Source of the DNA: an uncultured Bacilli bacterium
GTDB taxonomy: Bacteria; Bacillota_I; Bacilli_A; RF39; UBA660
Direction: 5' to 3'
NCBI GenBank assembly: GCA_934101745.1
Contig: CAKOSD010000004.1
Coordinates: 1-16,049 of the forward strand
DNA: 16,049 nt
The translations under genes were made by a program, and so were the position numbers. How positions within the stretch are numbered: the first letter of the stretch is position 1; every line of letters begins with the position of its first letter. Positions 1-8,744 of the stretch are shown in pieces. A model generated the notes under the pieces. That model was given only the letters and a program-made list of their open reading frames with translations. It did no database searches and had not been told where the DNA came from.

Positions 1-1449
1 ACTTCCTAAAGCCGTAATATTAGCATTAACAAAGTTATTATAGTAACTACTATTAGGAGTACCGTTTTTATGACCAATAATCCCGCCAACATAAGTTTTA
101 CCGGTGATAGTAGTTTTATAAACATAATTGTTATAACGACTTCCATCCCAGTCTAACCCTTCAATGCCCCCAACATAAGAAGCATTAGGAGACGATATCG
201 TTGTATTAATAACAGAACAGTTATATATTGACCAACCGCCATAACCACCGATACCACCAACTTGATTAGTCCCACCGGAAATAGTAGAATCTTTGACATA
301 ACTATTGTAAACAACATCATGATATCCATAAATACCCCCAATTTGGCTTGCCTTACCAGTTACGGAAACATTTGTTAAATAATTATTATAAACATAATCG
401 GTATCTTGTTGACCCCCAACACCGCCGACCATATTATTACCAGAAATGGATGAGTTAGTAACATTAACATTAATGGCAGCCCCATGCCCATAGACAATCC
501 CACTATAACTACCGCCAGTAGTGGTTACATGAACATTATCGGCTGTAATATAGAAGTGTTTTTGACTAGAATTACCATGTTTATAGCCAATAAGACCACC
601 AACAAAATCACTAGTCCCATCAACATAAGCATTACTAATATTAATACCTGTTAAGTTATAAGTATCACCCTCAGCATATAAAGCGCCCAAACGATGAGTA
701 CCGCTAATATGCACGGTATCAAAACTAATATCACGATAATCATTAACATAACTATCTGTAATAAAACTAACTCGGCTTACTTTTTTATTACCATTTAAAG
801 TCATATTAGTAACTTTGATATTACCAATCTCACCGTAAGCAGTCCCGATAATTCCTAAACCAGTAGCGCCACTACTACCCGTATAATTCATGGTTATATT
901 AGTAAAGTTAACATTTTTCATGTAAGTTTTAACTTCTTTAAAAATATAAGTAGCCCCTTTACCCGTATCAATTGTATAGTTAGAAATAGTATTACCATTA
1001 CCTTCTAATCTATTAACCATAATTCCATTACGAATAATAGAAGAACTAATACTACTAAAATCTAAGTTGGCATTTAAAGCATAATTTTCCGAATAATTAG
1101 TATTAATTTGTTGGAAATCTTCAACGGAACTAATCGTTCTAAAGAAAGTAACATCAATCTTTGAATCAACACTTAATTCTTTATTTACCCCATCTAAAGT
1201 ATAATAAATAGTACTTATTCGATAACTATCTAAATAATATTTAGGATGAATAGTAACTCTAATTAACGAAGTACCCTCTATTCCGGAGTCTTCATTATAT
1301 ATTTTTAAATCCCCTTCGCTAAACTCTTCAACATCTTCAATAGCAATCCCGGTTATCTTATACCTACTAACATCATCATTAGTAACTAAGATACTAACAC
1401 TAGCGCTAGTTAAATCTTTTTCCGCTTTTATTTCTTTTATCTTTAAAGG
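1..1449 (-). repeat. Protein-level repeat, copy 2 (cut by the window edge)
   Basis: This is the second linker (I-L-V-T-N-D, then G-T-S-L-I-R-V) plus a beta-helix entry (V-E-D-F...N-Y-A-L-N-A-N-L-D-F) and a beta-helix with motifs such as V-G-G-L-I-G-Y and V-G-G-I-I-G-H. It continues beyond base 1. A more divergent related entry (K-E-E-F-Y-N-M...N-F-L-I-D-N-D-I-D-L) begins near 3820, so the giant protein has at least three beta-helix blocks. Confidence 0.55.
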
Positions 1450-4400
1450 TACATTATCCGTTATATTTAAATAATTATCAACTTGATTAGGTAGTAATTC
1501 TTCTTTATTTGAGTAATATAACTTTGGTAACTTATTATTATTAATATCATCATAAGAAAAACTAGTCCCAATATTTATTTTCGTCAGATAAGTTTCTTTA
1601 TTATTTAACTCTTCCGTAGTAAGTAATTCTTCGCCTGCGGCATTATTACTAATAACCCCATTAATTCGTTGGCTGGCCCAAGCATAAAAATTATGATTAC
1701 TTAAGTTTTTATTACCAATAGTACGGTGAATTTCATTTTCCACTGAAGTATATAACTCTCCGGTAAATAAAGTATTAGAAACATTATCTTCTCTATCATT
1801 ACCAATGATACCACCCGCATAGACCTGACTCGATATTAACTTAATATTACTAATAACATTTTCTACGCGTCCATAGTTAAGACCGACAATACCACCAGCA
1901 TTAGGATAAGTGGTATTAATCTCCCCAGTCGTATAAACCGAATCAATTACTCCATAAGAGTTATAACCAACTAAACCACCCACCGCATAAAATTGACTAG
2001 ACTTAGTTAAATCAAAATGCAAATCTTGAACATAACTATTCATGATATTAGATTGTTCCATTTGGCCAACCATACCACCAACACGCATCCCATTTACATT
2101 AAGTCGGTCAATAATTTTTAAATTAGTAACACTACTATTTCGAATATTCGAACTATATCTTGATAAACCCGCAATGCCACCAGTATAATAACCTAGCATC
2201 ACAGTAATATTTTTAACATGAACATTATCAACGGTCGCCGAACTTTGTAAGTAACCAATTAAACCAACTTCATCACTATAGTTAGTTTTTTTAATATCTT
2301 CAAAATAAAGATTAGATAAATGACCTTGGAATACTCTAAAGGCAATACCTTCACTAGTATTTACATTCATATTTCTAATGGTATGGTTATTACCATTAAT
2401 TTTACCGGTCATTGTTGTTGTAATAATCGGATTAGTATAACCAGAAAAATCTAAATCTTTCATTAAAATAAAGTTATCCCCCGCATAGTTTTTCATATTT
2501 AACCAGTCTTTTTCACTATTTACTTCGCGGTACATATCTAAATTTAAGATAACAGTTCCCGAGGCAAACTCAGTTGTATAAGTATTACCAATTTTACTAG
2601 TAGCCGTAATCGAATTAAGACCATAAGAGGAAATATAACGGGTAGGATTAGTTAATTTAACCTTTATTAAAGAAGTACCATCAGCGTTATCAATTTGTTC
2701 TTTTACTACCGTATTAAAGTATTGTATACTAACGTGCTCAACTTTATCGGCCGCCGGATTACGAACCAAAATATTAATATCAGCCTCACTTCCAGCTTGG
2801 GATTCGACTGAAGCCGTAATAACACTTAATAGATCAGCATCCGTTACTTCCGGTAACTTAATATAATCCTGTTTAGGCATCACATCATTCATAATTAATT
2901 GTGGAAAATAGCCATAAGTTACAAAATCTTCGATATTAAAGGCCCCATCTTTATTTAAAGTATTATTTTGAAATTCACTACTCGTTAAAGCAACTTTACT
3001 AATTTTGGTGGTTTTCGCATTAGTATATCTTAAAGGACTTACATAATAAAGATTCTTAGCATTTAACTGATCATAAGAACCAACAGAAGCATCATAGGCC
3101 GTACTACGAGTACTATTCTCATTATAAGAATAACTATTATTAATAGTACCACGGGAAACACTTCCCATTAAGTTACCTACTCTTACTTGGTTAGGTCTAT
3201 CATCATCTACATAGCCTATTACATCAATTAGAGAATAAACATTTTCAATATAACCACTCTCGGACATATAAGCCCCGATAGCGCCGATATATTTAATATC
3301 ATCTAAACCCGAGTTATGATTACCATTAATCTTTTCGCCATAAAGATAACCATTCTTAACGGTGCCATAAATATAATTACTAATAAAGCCAAAGTATCTT
3401 GTCGTATGAATCTCCGCCTTATTATGGACAACGAAATGATCGACTGTTCCACGGTTAACGCGAACTAAGAAAGAGATTTGCTCCGCTGGTGTAGTGGTCG
3501 CCTCTTCAATTGTTATCATAATATTAGAAAATGTCGCACTACTCCAATCGGTCAAAGTATCATACCTACTTCTAGCCTCATCATACCAAATATGCATATC
3601 CATATTTTTAATAACGCAGCCTTTACCTAACTCCGAGAAAACCCGGGAAGCGGAATTTCTAACATTAAGGAGTAATTTATGACCTTGAAAGTCAATATTA
3701 CCATTAAATTCTCCGGAGATAGTACGGTTAGAATAACGCAGGTCAATATCATTATCAATTAAGAAATTACCGGTCGAAGACATATTATAAAATTCTTCTT
3801 TAGTCCGAATAGTTCTTATCTGATCATCAGTTGTAAAGTTAAGGGAATGAATTGTATAATATCTATTATTCATATAGACATTTAAATTTAAAGTGTAGTT
3901 AGTACCTTTATCAAAATTATAAGCCACCAGCATATCATCAACCCGATGATCAACGACTTCATTATCATCTAAGTAATAGTGATAATTACCGACATTAGTG
4001 CCATCGCTTTTTAAGATTTCGATAAAGAAATCACCATTTGGTATTTGTGGTGTTCCGGTAAGTTCATAGTTATTATCAACGACATTAACATAGAAAATGC
4101 CTTGATATTGATACTTTTCCTCATACGCCGTATAAGTATCATCTTTTTGTAAATTATCTTTAAAGTTAACGGAGATACAACCGGCATGACCGGAGATAAA
4201 TGAGGAACCACCGCCACCACCACCGTTATAATGTTTAGAAGCGGCTCCACCATAGTAGCCACCGCCGGCGCCACCCGTATCCGTGGCAATTCCGTTTTCA
4301 CCAACACCTAGTTTGGAAGAAGAGGCTAAAGACCCTGTAAAATCGGTGGTCGTAAAAGGTATCTGACCGGATGCATATCTGGTATGCAAAACACCTTCAA

Positions 4401-7400
4401 TATAAGCCCCTTCGGTAGTTATACCACCGCCGGCCCCGCCGGAACCATCATTACTTAAAGAACAATTTTCATAGCAACTGCTGGCATCATCGGAACCACC
4501 GCCACCGCCAGCGACAATAATTCGGCTATTTAGCGATTCGGTTTCTAGTACTCCCGATTTTAGGCGAACATCTGTGGCGCCGCCACCAGAACCGGAACTA
4601 TTGGCCCCACCAGTACCACCGCCGTTAAAGCCCCCGGCAACATAGCCGCCGCCATATTTACCGCGGCCACCAACAACCACATATAGGGTTGTATTTTCTT
4701 TTAGATTAACAGTACCTGCCGAGTAGCCGCCGCGACCGCCATGACTATTAGCGTGTAAATATTTATTATTATAAGCATCCCCACCACTGGCGCCCCAAAC
4801 TTCAATCTTATAATTTCCATTAGTAGGAACCTTAAATTCTTGGACTGTACCAGTATAACTATAATTATAAACTTCATTAGTTACCGTATTAGTAATTCTA
4901 GCATAACCATCGCCGATATGACCGGTTTCGATATCACCATTAGGTTCCACTATCCCATCATTACCCGTTAATATAGTCGTATTATTGAAGACATATTCCC
5001 TATCATAAATGGACATTTCTTTAGTTCTTGCCTCATTATAATTTAAATAAGGAATAATTTGCATCTCGGTAATTTCAATAGTCGTAGTATTATTACGACC
5101 TCCGGTCTCACTAATACCAAAACCAACATAGCCATTATCGGCTATTAATTCCATGCGATACTCCTTATCTTCATTAGTTAAATTTAAAGGATAAGTCGAA
5201 CTAGTGCCCGCCCCCACCGTTAAGTAAGCCGCTCCATTATTAGAGCCACTAGCATACTTGGCTTTAAATTTAACAATAACTGGCATATCTTTATACTCGG
5301 GAATATAATAAGAATAATTAGCATAACCATTCATCGCCGAAAATCTTATTTTCTTATTATCTACATCAGTTGTAATCTTATTAAGACTAGAACCTCCATC
5401 AAAACGGAAATTATCTGTATAACTTAAATTAAAGATATTTTGACTAGTAACAACACTAAGTAAATTTTCTAACCTCATAGTGCCCGATACCCCTAATTTA
5501 GTTCTTAAGATTCGGGAACCTTCTAAGCGTTTATTAGTCTTATAAGTAGCCGTAGTATACTTTTCATTATAACCTTCGGCAATAACATCAATAACATAAT
5601 TAGTATCCGTATTTAACTTATTTAAAGAAATTCGTTCTTCCGTACTATTTATTTTAAGCTCACTAAGTAAAACATAATTACCTTGTTCATCATGAATCTG
5701 AACTAAAACCCGATTAGACTGAATGGCCCCATCTTGATCAACTATTTTAATATCAAAATCAATTATTGATTCATTAGTAAACTGATTAGTAATAACCGCA
5801 TAAGCCGGCGTTCTAGCGGTCTTAAAATTCGTGATATTGGCCGTGGCTGGTATTTCGTATTCTTTATTTATCTGTTTTTCAATCGTCGAAAACTCTAAAG
5901 CATAATCGGTACAAGAATCTAACCCCGTAATACTTAAAGTATAGGTTCCTAAATCTTTTAAAGTTTCGATATCCTCATCTTTAATAATAATCGTATCAAT
6001 AACTTTATCGTCTTTTTTAACCTTAACAATAATCCGGTCTAAAAGAGCAATTAACTTTTCATCCGTACTTTCTTTATTAATTCTTAGGCTGTAAGTCGCA
6101 CTATCTCTAGTTAAATCCTCATCACGCTCTTGTTTTAACACTAACTTAGTATAACCTAGAGCACTTATTGGTTTGGTCGTAACTTGCGCCGTTACTAATA
6201 TTTTATTATTAATAGTACCTAACCCATCTTCTAAATCATAACTGGCTATAACATATATTTTATATACTTCATTAGAATCTAAATTAGTTACTTCAATATC
6301 CACACTACTCTTAGTATTATCTAACTTTTCTTCCGTAATTAAATTATTATTTAAATCATATACTTCATAATGATAATTATTTAAAACGACTTTATCTTTA
6401 TTATTTAAACTAACCGTAGCCTTAAAGAAAGTTAAATCGTTTTCAACATGGTTAATATATACATTAGGAGCCTCTTTACTAGTCTTAGCCTTAAAAGTAC
6501 CATTATTAACTTTTATTTCATTACCACTGACATCATAAGCCTTGATAATTCCCTCATAGTCAGTATCACTATCTAAAATCTCAGGAGTTTTATAAGTAAC
6601 TTTATTTTGACTTTTTAATTTATTAATTATATCAGTACTTAAATTAAACTCTTGATCATTTAAAGTAACAGTAATAGTTTTTAACCCATTTAAGACTTCA
6701 TCTGTAGCCTCATTACTTATTTCTAAATCATCTAAAACCACTTTTTTAGCAAAGATATTATTAATCTTATATTGAAAATTAAGAGCATTTAAATTATCTA
6801 AATTATTAGTTTTAATCATCCCCGTATAAAAGGTTCTTCTAACCGTTTCATTATTTTGATTTTTAAAGATAAAATAGCCTTCTACTTCAAAAGTTTCATT
6901 AGGAAGTAAGCCGGCAATCTTAGCCGGTCCATTGCCATAGAAACTCTTTCTTAAATAAGTTTTACCATCATATTTTATAACAAAAGTCGGACTAGTTATA
7001 ATTCTACTAGCGGGATCGTTAATCGTTAAATTACCAGTGGCACTGTAGACATTACCTGTAAACCCCTCAAAATAAACCTCCGGACGAACATAATTTTCCA
7101 CCGTGCCCCCATTGTTACTATAATCCGGATTTTCATTAATAATAATATCCGTATCTTTAATAATTAAATCAAAAGAAGAATCGGAATCATTCTTTTTATT
7201 ATCATCAACCGTATTATCTTCATAATTAGGTTTATCTGGTTCTTTAACATAATCATCTTTTTTAGTAGTTTTACTATATAAACCTAAATTAGCAAGTAGA
7301 GCCTCATAACTAATAGTATTATCTAAAATACCTACTTTACTTTCTAAAGTTAGATAATTAATTTTCTTTAAAACTAAAGATTCTTTAACGCGATAATAAT

Positions 7401-7944
7401 AATTTAAGTAATCCTGATTAAAATAAATAATACTATAGGCCGGAATAACAATATCTTCATTAACTAATTTTAAAGTTATATCCACATTATTTAAATACAA
7501 ACTTTGTTTTAACTTGGTAAAAAGATAAGTATCATTATCAATTCTTTCATTAATATTAGTATTATAAATATTCTTATCAGCCGTAATAACATTACTAAGA
7601 CTTCCCGTATCATAATATCTATCATTTATATAATTAGTTTCCTTATAATTTAAAACGCGGGAATTATCTTTACTATATATAGGAACATCTAAATATACTT
7701 TTGTTTTCTTCTTTTCACCAATATAATAATTTTCACTATTTTTATATAAAGTATCTGAAGAACCCACACTTTCTAAGATAATACTTTCATTTTTACTGGA
7801 TCTTAAATTAGCGGCGATATCTTCAATCGAAACGGTAGATACATAACCATCCATGGTTATATTATCTATCTTTCTTACTTGGAAAAAAGCCAAATAGATA
7901 AAAATTAATATTATTAAACATAAGACTGTGATACTTTTCTTCAT
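1..7944 (-). CDS. Giant multidomain surface protein, C-terminus beyond left edge
   Basis: An uninterrupted frame of 2,648 codons begins at ATG 7944-7942 and is still open at base 1; I read it by triplets and found no stop. One hydrophobic segment (about residues 5-21) acts as a signal anchor. It is followed by a beta-rich module (about 30-215), an acidic/Lys linker (about 226-275), Fn3-like repeats (about 285-805, with recurring L-x-x-x-T-x-Y corners), a jelly-roll-like, CBM-like stretch (about 835-970), a glycine-rich domain (about 1024-1260), and then three blocks resembling right-handed beta-helices with GLUG-type motifs (from about 1375, 1802 and 2267). No LPXTG can be judged because the C-terminus is missing. 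Such domains are typical of adhesins; the ligand is unknown. An AGAAGG site lies 6 bases before the ATG. It is the last visible gene after the ATPase cluster, from which it is separated by a 68-base gap. Confidence 0.9.
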   Translation of the reverse strand, partial: MKKSITVLCLIILIFIYLAFFQVRKIDNITMDGYVSTVSIEDIAANLRSSKNESIILESVGSSDTLYKNSENYYIGEKKKTKVYLDVPIYSKDNSRVLNYKETNYINDRYYDTGSLSNVITADKNIYNTNINERIDNDTYLFTKLKQSLYLNNVDITLKLVNEDIVIPAYSIIYFNQDYLNYYYRVKESLVLKKINYLTLESKVGILDNTISYEALLANLGLYSKTTKKDDYVKEPDKPNYEDNTVDDNKKNDSDSSFDLIIKDTDIIINENPDYSNNGGTVENYVRPEVYFEGFTGNVYSATGNLTINDPASRIITSPTFVIKYDGKTYLRKSFYGNGPAKIAGLLPNETFEVEGYFIFKNQNNETVRRTFYTGMIKTNNLDNLNALNFQYKINNIFAKKVVLDDLEISNEATDEVLNGLKTITVTLNDQEFNLSTDIINKLKSQNKVTYKTPEILDSDTDYEGIIKAYDVSGNEIKVNNGTFKAKTSKEAPNVYINHVENDLTFFKATVSLNNKDKVVLNNYHYEVYDLNNNLITEEKLDNTKSSVDIEVTNLDSNEVYKIYVIASYDLEDGLGTINNKILVTAQVTTKPISALGYTKLVLKQERDEDLTRDSATYSLRINKESTDEKLIALLDRIIVKVKKDDKVIDTIIIKDEDIETLKDLGTYTLSITGLDSCTDYALEFSTIEKQINKEYEIPATANITNFKTARTPAYAVITNQFTNESIIDFDIKIVDQDGAIQSNRVLVQIHDEQGNYVLLSELKINSTEERISLNKLNTDTNYVIDVIAEGYNEKYTTATYKTNKRLEGSRILRTKLGVSGTMRLENLLSVVTSQNIFNLSYTDNFRFDGGSSLNKITTDVDNKKIRFSAMNGYANYSYYIPEYKDMPVIVKFKAKYASGSNNGAAYLTVGAGTSSTYPLNLTNEDKEYRMELIADNGYVGFGISETGGRNNTTTIEITEMQIIPYLNYNEARTKEMSIYDREYVFNNTTILTGNDGIVEPNGDIETGHIGDGYARITNTVTNEVYNYSYTGTVQEFKVPTNGNYKIEVWGASGGDAYNNKYLHANSHGGRGGYSAGTVNLKENTTLYVVVGGRGKYGGGYVAGGFNGGGTGGANSSGSGGGATDVRLKSGVLETESLNSRIIVAGGGGGSDDASSCYENCSLSNDGSGGAGGGITTEGAYIEGVLHTRYASGQIPFTTTDFTGSLASSSKLGVGENGIATDTGGAGGGYYGGAASKHYNGGGGGGSSFISGHAGCISVNFKDNLQKDDTYTAYEEKYQYQGIFYVNVVDNNYELTGTPQIPNGDFFIEILKSDGTNVGNYHYYLDDNEVVDHRVDDMLVAYNFDKGTNYTLNLNVYMNNRYYTIHSLNFTTDDQIRTIRTKEEFYNMSSTGNFLIDNDIDLRYSNRTISGEFNGNIDFQGHKLLLNVRNSASRVFSELGKGCVIKNMDMHIWYDEARSRYDTLTDWSSATFSNIMITIEEATTTPAEQISFLVRVNRGTVDHFVVHNKAEIHTTRYFGFISNYIYGTVKNGYLYGEKINGNHNSGLDDIKYIGAIGAYMSESGYIENVYSLIDVIGYVDDDRPNQVRVGNLMGSVSRGTINNSYSYNENSTRSTAYDASVGSYDQLNAKNLYYVSPLRYTNAKTTKISKVALTSSEFQNNTLNKDGAFNIEDFVTYGYFPQLIMNDVMPKQDYIKLPEVTDADLLSVITASVESQAGSEADINILVRNPAADKVEHVSIQYFNTVVKEQIDNADGTSLIKVKLTNPTRYISSYGLNSITATSKIGNTYTTEFASGTVILNLDMYREVNSEKDWLNMKNYAGDNFILMKDLDFSGYTNPIITTTMTGKINGNNHTIRNMNVNTSEGIAFRVFQGHLSNLYFEDIKKTNYSDEVGLIGYLQSSATVDNVHVKNITVMLGYYTGGIAGLSRYSSNIRNSSVTNLKIIDRLNVNGMRVGGMVGQMEQSNIMNSYVQDLHFDLTKSSQFYAVGGLVGYNSYGVIDSVYTTGEINTTYPNAGGIVGLNYGRVENVISNIKLISSQVYAGGIIGNDREDNVSNTLFTGELYTSVENEIHRTIGNKNLSNHNFYAWASQRINGVISNNAAGEELLTTEELNNKETYLTKINIGTSFSYDDINNNKLPKLYYSNKEELLPNQVDNYLNITDNVPLKIKEIKAEKDLTSASVSILVTNDDVSRYKITGIAIEDVEEFSEGDLKIYNEDSGIEGTSLIRVTIHPKYYLDSYRISTIYYTLDGVNKELSVDSKIDVTFFRTISSVEDFQQINTNYSENYALNANLDFSSISSSIIRNGIMVNRLEGNGNTISNYTIDTGKGATYIFKEVKTYMKNVNFTNITMNYTGSSGATGLGIIGTAYGEIGNIKVTNMTLNGNKKVSRVSFITDSYVNDYRDISFDTVHISGTHRLGALYAEGDTYNLTGINISNAYVDGTSDFVGGLIGYKHGNSSQKHFYITADNVHVTTTGGSYSGIVYGHGAAINVNVTNSSISGNNMVGGVGGQQDTDYVYNNYLTNVSVTGKASQIGGIYGYHDVVYNSYVKDSTISGGTNQVGGIGGYGGWSIYNCSVINTTISSPNASYVGGIEGLDWDGSRYNNYVYKTTITGKTYVGGIIGHKNGTPNSSYYNNFVNANITALGS
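1450..2845 (-). repeat. Protein-level repeat, copy 1: Ig-like linker plus beta-helix block
   Basis: This part of the giant gene encodes a linker (with I-L-V-R-N-P and later G-T-S-L-I-K-V) followed by a D-W-L-N-M...N-F-I-L-M-K-D-L-D-F entry and a GLUG-rich beta-helix (e.g. V-G-G-L-V-G-Y-N, A-G-G-I-V-G-L). It aligns in order with copy 2 at an offset of about 1,380-1,404 bases. Similarity is at the protein level only; the DNA has diverged. Confidence 0.6.
4165..4875 (-). other. Glycine-rich (ALK/LTK-type, Gly_rich family) domain within the giant protein
   Basis: The domain starts with the family hallmark pattern Y-T-G-x-V-Q-x-F-x-V-P, then Y-K-I-E-V-W-G-A-S-G-G. It continues with several glycine runs (GGRGG, GGGGG, GGAGGG), the motif GGGATDVR, and a final GGGGGSSF. 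This matches the pattern of the bacterial Gly_rich family (PF12810-like), which is related to the ligand-binding glycine-rich region of the animal ALK/LTK receptors. That fold contains glycine helices and is extracellular. Local base composition is visibly richer in GC because of the Gly/Ala codons, so a GC bump here need not mean transfer. The boundaries are approximate. Confidence 0.75.
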
Positions 7945-7950
7945 ACTTTT

Positions 7951-7956
7951 CCTTCT
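7951..7956 (-). promoter_or_regulatory. Ribosome binding site of the giant surface protein
   Basis: The minus strand reads AGAAGG, 6 bases before ATG 7944. This fixes the start immediately ahead of the MKKS-type signal anchor. Confidence 0.75.
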
Positions 7957-7966
7957 TTTTTTAAGT

Positions 7967-7985
7967 AACCCTGAGAGTAAGGGTT
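7967..7985 (-). other. Small hairpin in the leader of the giant gene
   Basis: AACCCT (7967-7972) and AGGGTT (7980-7985) can form a 6-bp stem with a 7-base loop. On the minus strand it lies between the upstream stop (8013) and the Shine-Dalgarno site, and is followed by an A-run rather than a T-run, so it does not look like an intrinsic terminator. It may be a 5' leader structure, an RNA processing site, or chance. It sits in one of the few non-coding gaps in the window. Confidence 0.35.
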
Positions 7986-7999
7986 TATTATCTTAAACT

Positions 8000-8005
8000 A
8001 TTATA
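8000..8005 (-). promoter_or_regulatory. Possible -10 box for the giant gene
   Basis: A TATAAT hexamer on the minus strand lies 56 bases upstream of ATG 7944, just after the preceding gene. No good -35 match is seen about 17 bases further upstream. In DNA this AT-rich a lone TATAAT is weak evidence. If real, the giant protein could be transcribed separately from the ATPase genes. Confidence 0.25.
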
Positions 8006-8012
8006 TTTCTCT

Positions 8013-8744
8013 CTAAAATAAGTTATTTAAAATATCTAGATTTTTAGCCAGTAACTTATAATCACTACCCGATGCGATCCCATCTATTTTTAAATTAAGG
8101 GTATAATTACTAGTTTTAGCAAGGCAGTCTTTTTTAACTAAGACCATCTCCGCTCCTTGCCCATAATTATAATAACTAGCATAACCGGTTGAATTATTAT
8201 ATAAAACAAAAGATAAGGGTTGTAAATTTATCTCTTTATCATCTAAAACTAAAGTCGTCGGTTCAATAAAGAAGTATAAATCATTACCATCATATAAAAA
8301 GGCATTTTCTAAATCATAAGTATTATTTTTATACTTTAAAGTCTTATATAAACTACTTTGTCCATCTAAGATAGTTAGAGCCGGAACTTTTTTTTGGGTA
8401 TAATTACTTAAAGGAAAAACTAAAGACATGGCAGTTGGAAACAAAGCAACATCTTCGCCACTATAATAAAGAGGTAAATTATTAACTACTTCCGATTTAT
8501 CGCCAATTTCCATCTTTGTAATATTATTATCACTTTCTAAAGTAAGCGTAGTATCATAAGTAACTTTAACATTATCTAAATACTGATACATACTTTGATT
8601 TTCTATTCTTACCGTATTTAAATTCTTTTTACCCTTAGTACCAATAATAATTAAAATAATAAGTAATATTATAACGATAATACTAGGTATAACTATTTTT
8701 TTATTTCTGATTAAATTCTTTAATTTCTTTTTCCCGTTTTCCAT
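8013..8744 (-). CDS. Single-span membrane-anchored extracytoplasmic protein, unknown function
   Basis: The protein has 243 residues. A short Lys-rich N-terminus (1-16) precedes one very hydrophobic helix (about 17-35), then about 205 residues of beta-rich, Asn/Tyr/Ser-rich sequence predicted to lie outside the membrane. It contains one Cys (in the KKDCLAK region) and no recognised catalytic motif. The start is well supported: AGAGGAG lies 7 bases before ATG 8744, and the gene overlaps the end of the upstream membrane protein by 44 bases, implying coupled translation. Its membrane-proximal domain resembles, in strand pattern, the N-terminal modules of the giant protein and of the 15145-14024 protein. 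I do not recognise a family. As the gene directly after the putative X0 membrane protein, it may be an external part of the same complex; that is inference. Confidence 0.85.
   Translation of the reverse strand: MENGKKKLKNLIRNKKIVIPSIIVIILLIILIIIGTKGKKNLNTVRIENQSMYQYLDNVKVTYDTTLTLESDNNITKMEIGDKSEVVNNLPLYYSGEDVALFPTAMSLVFPLSNYTQKKVPALTILDGQSSLYKTLKYKNNTYDLENAFLYDGNDLYFFIEPTTLVLDDKEINLQPLSFVLYNNSTGYASYYNYGQGAEMVLVKKDCLAKTSNYTLNLKIDGIASGSDYKLLAKNLDILNNLF

Noticed and set aside
153..341. Short ORF on the minus strand
   Set aside because: Alternative-frame reading inside the giant surface gene; no ribosome binding site and an odd Met/Leu/Val-rich composition.
3494..3682. Short ORF on the plus strand
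   Set aside because: Antisense reading inside the giant gene with no ribosome binding site or family signal.
4011..4307. 98-codon ORF on the minus strand
   Set aside because: Out-of-frame reading over the glycine-rich domain, where GC-richer codons reduce chance stops; the main frame is clearly the coding one.
4200..4800. Horizontally acquired segment because of higher GC
   Set aside because: The bias is explained by Gly/Ala-rich coding in the glycine-rich domain; the flanking frame is continuous.
7967..7985. Intrinsic terminator
   Set aside because: On the transcribed (minus) strand the stem is followed by A-rich, not T-rich, sequence, and the stem is only 6 bp.
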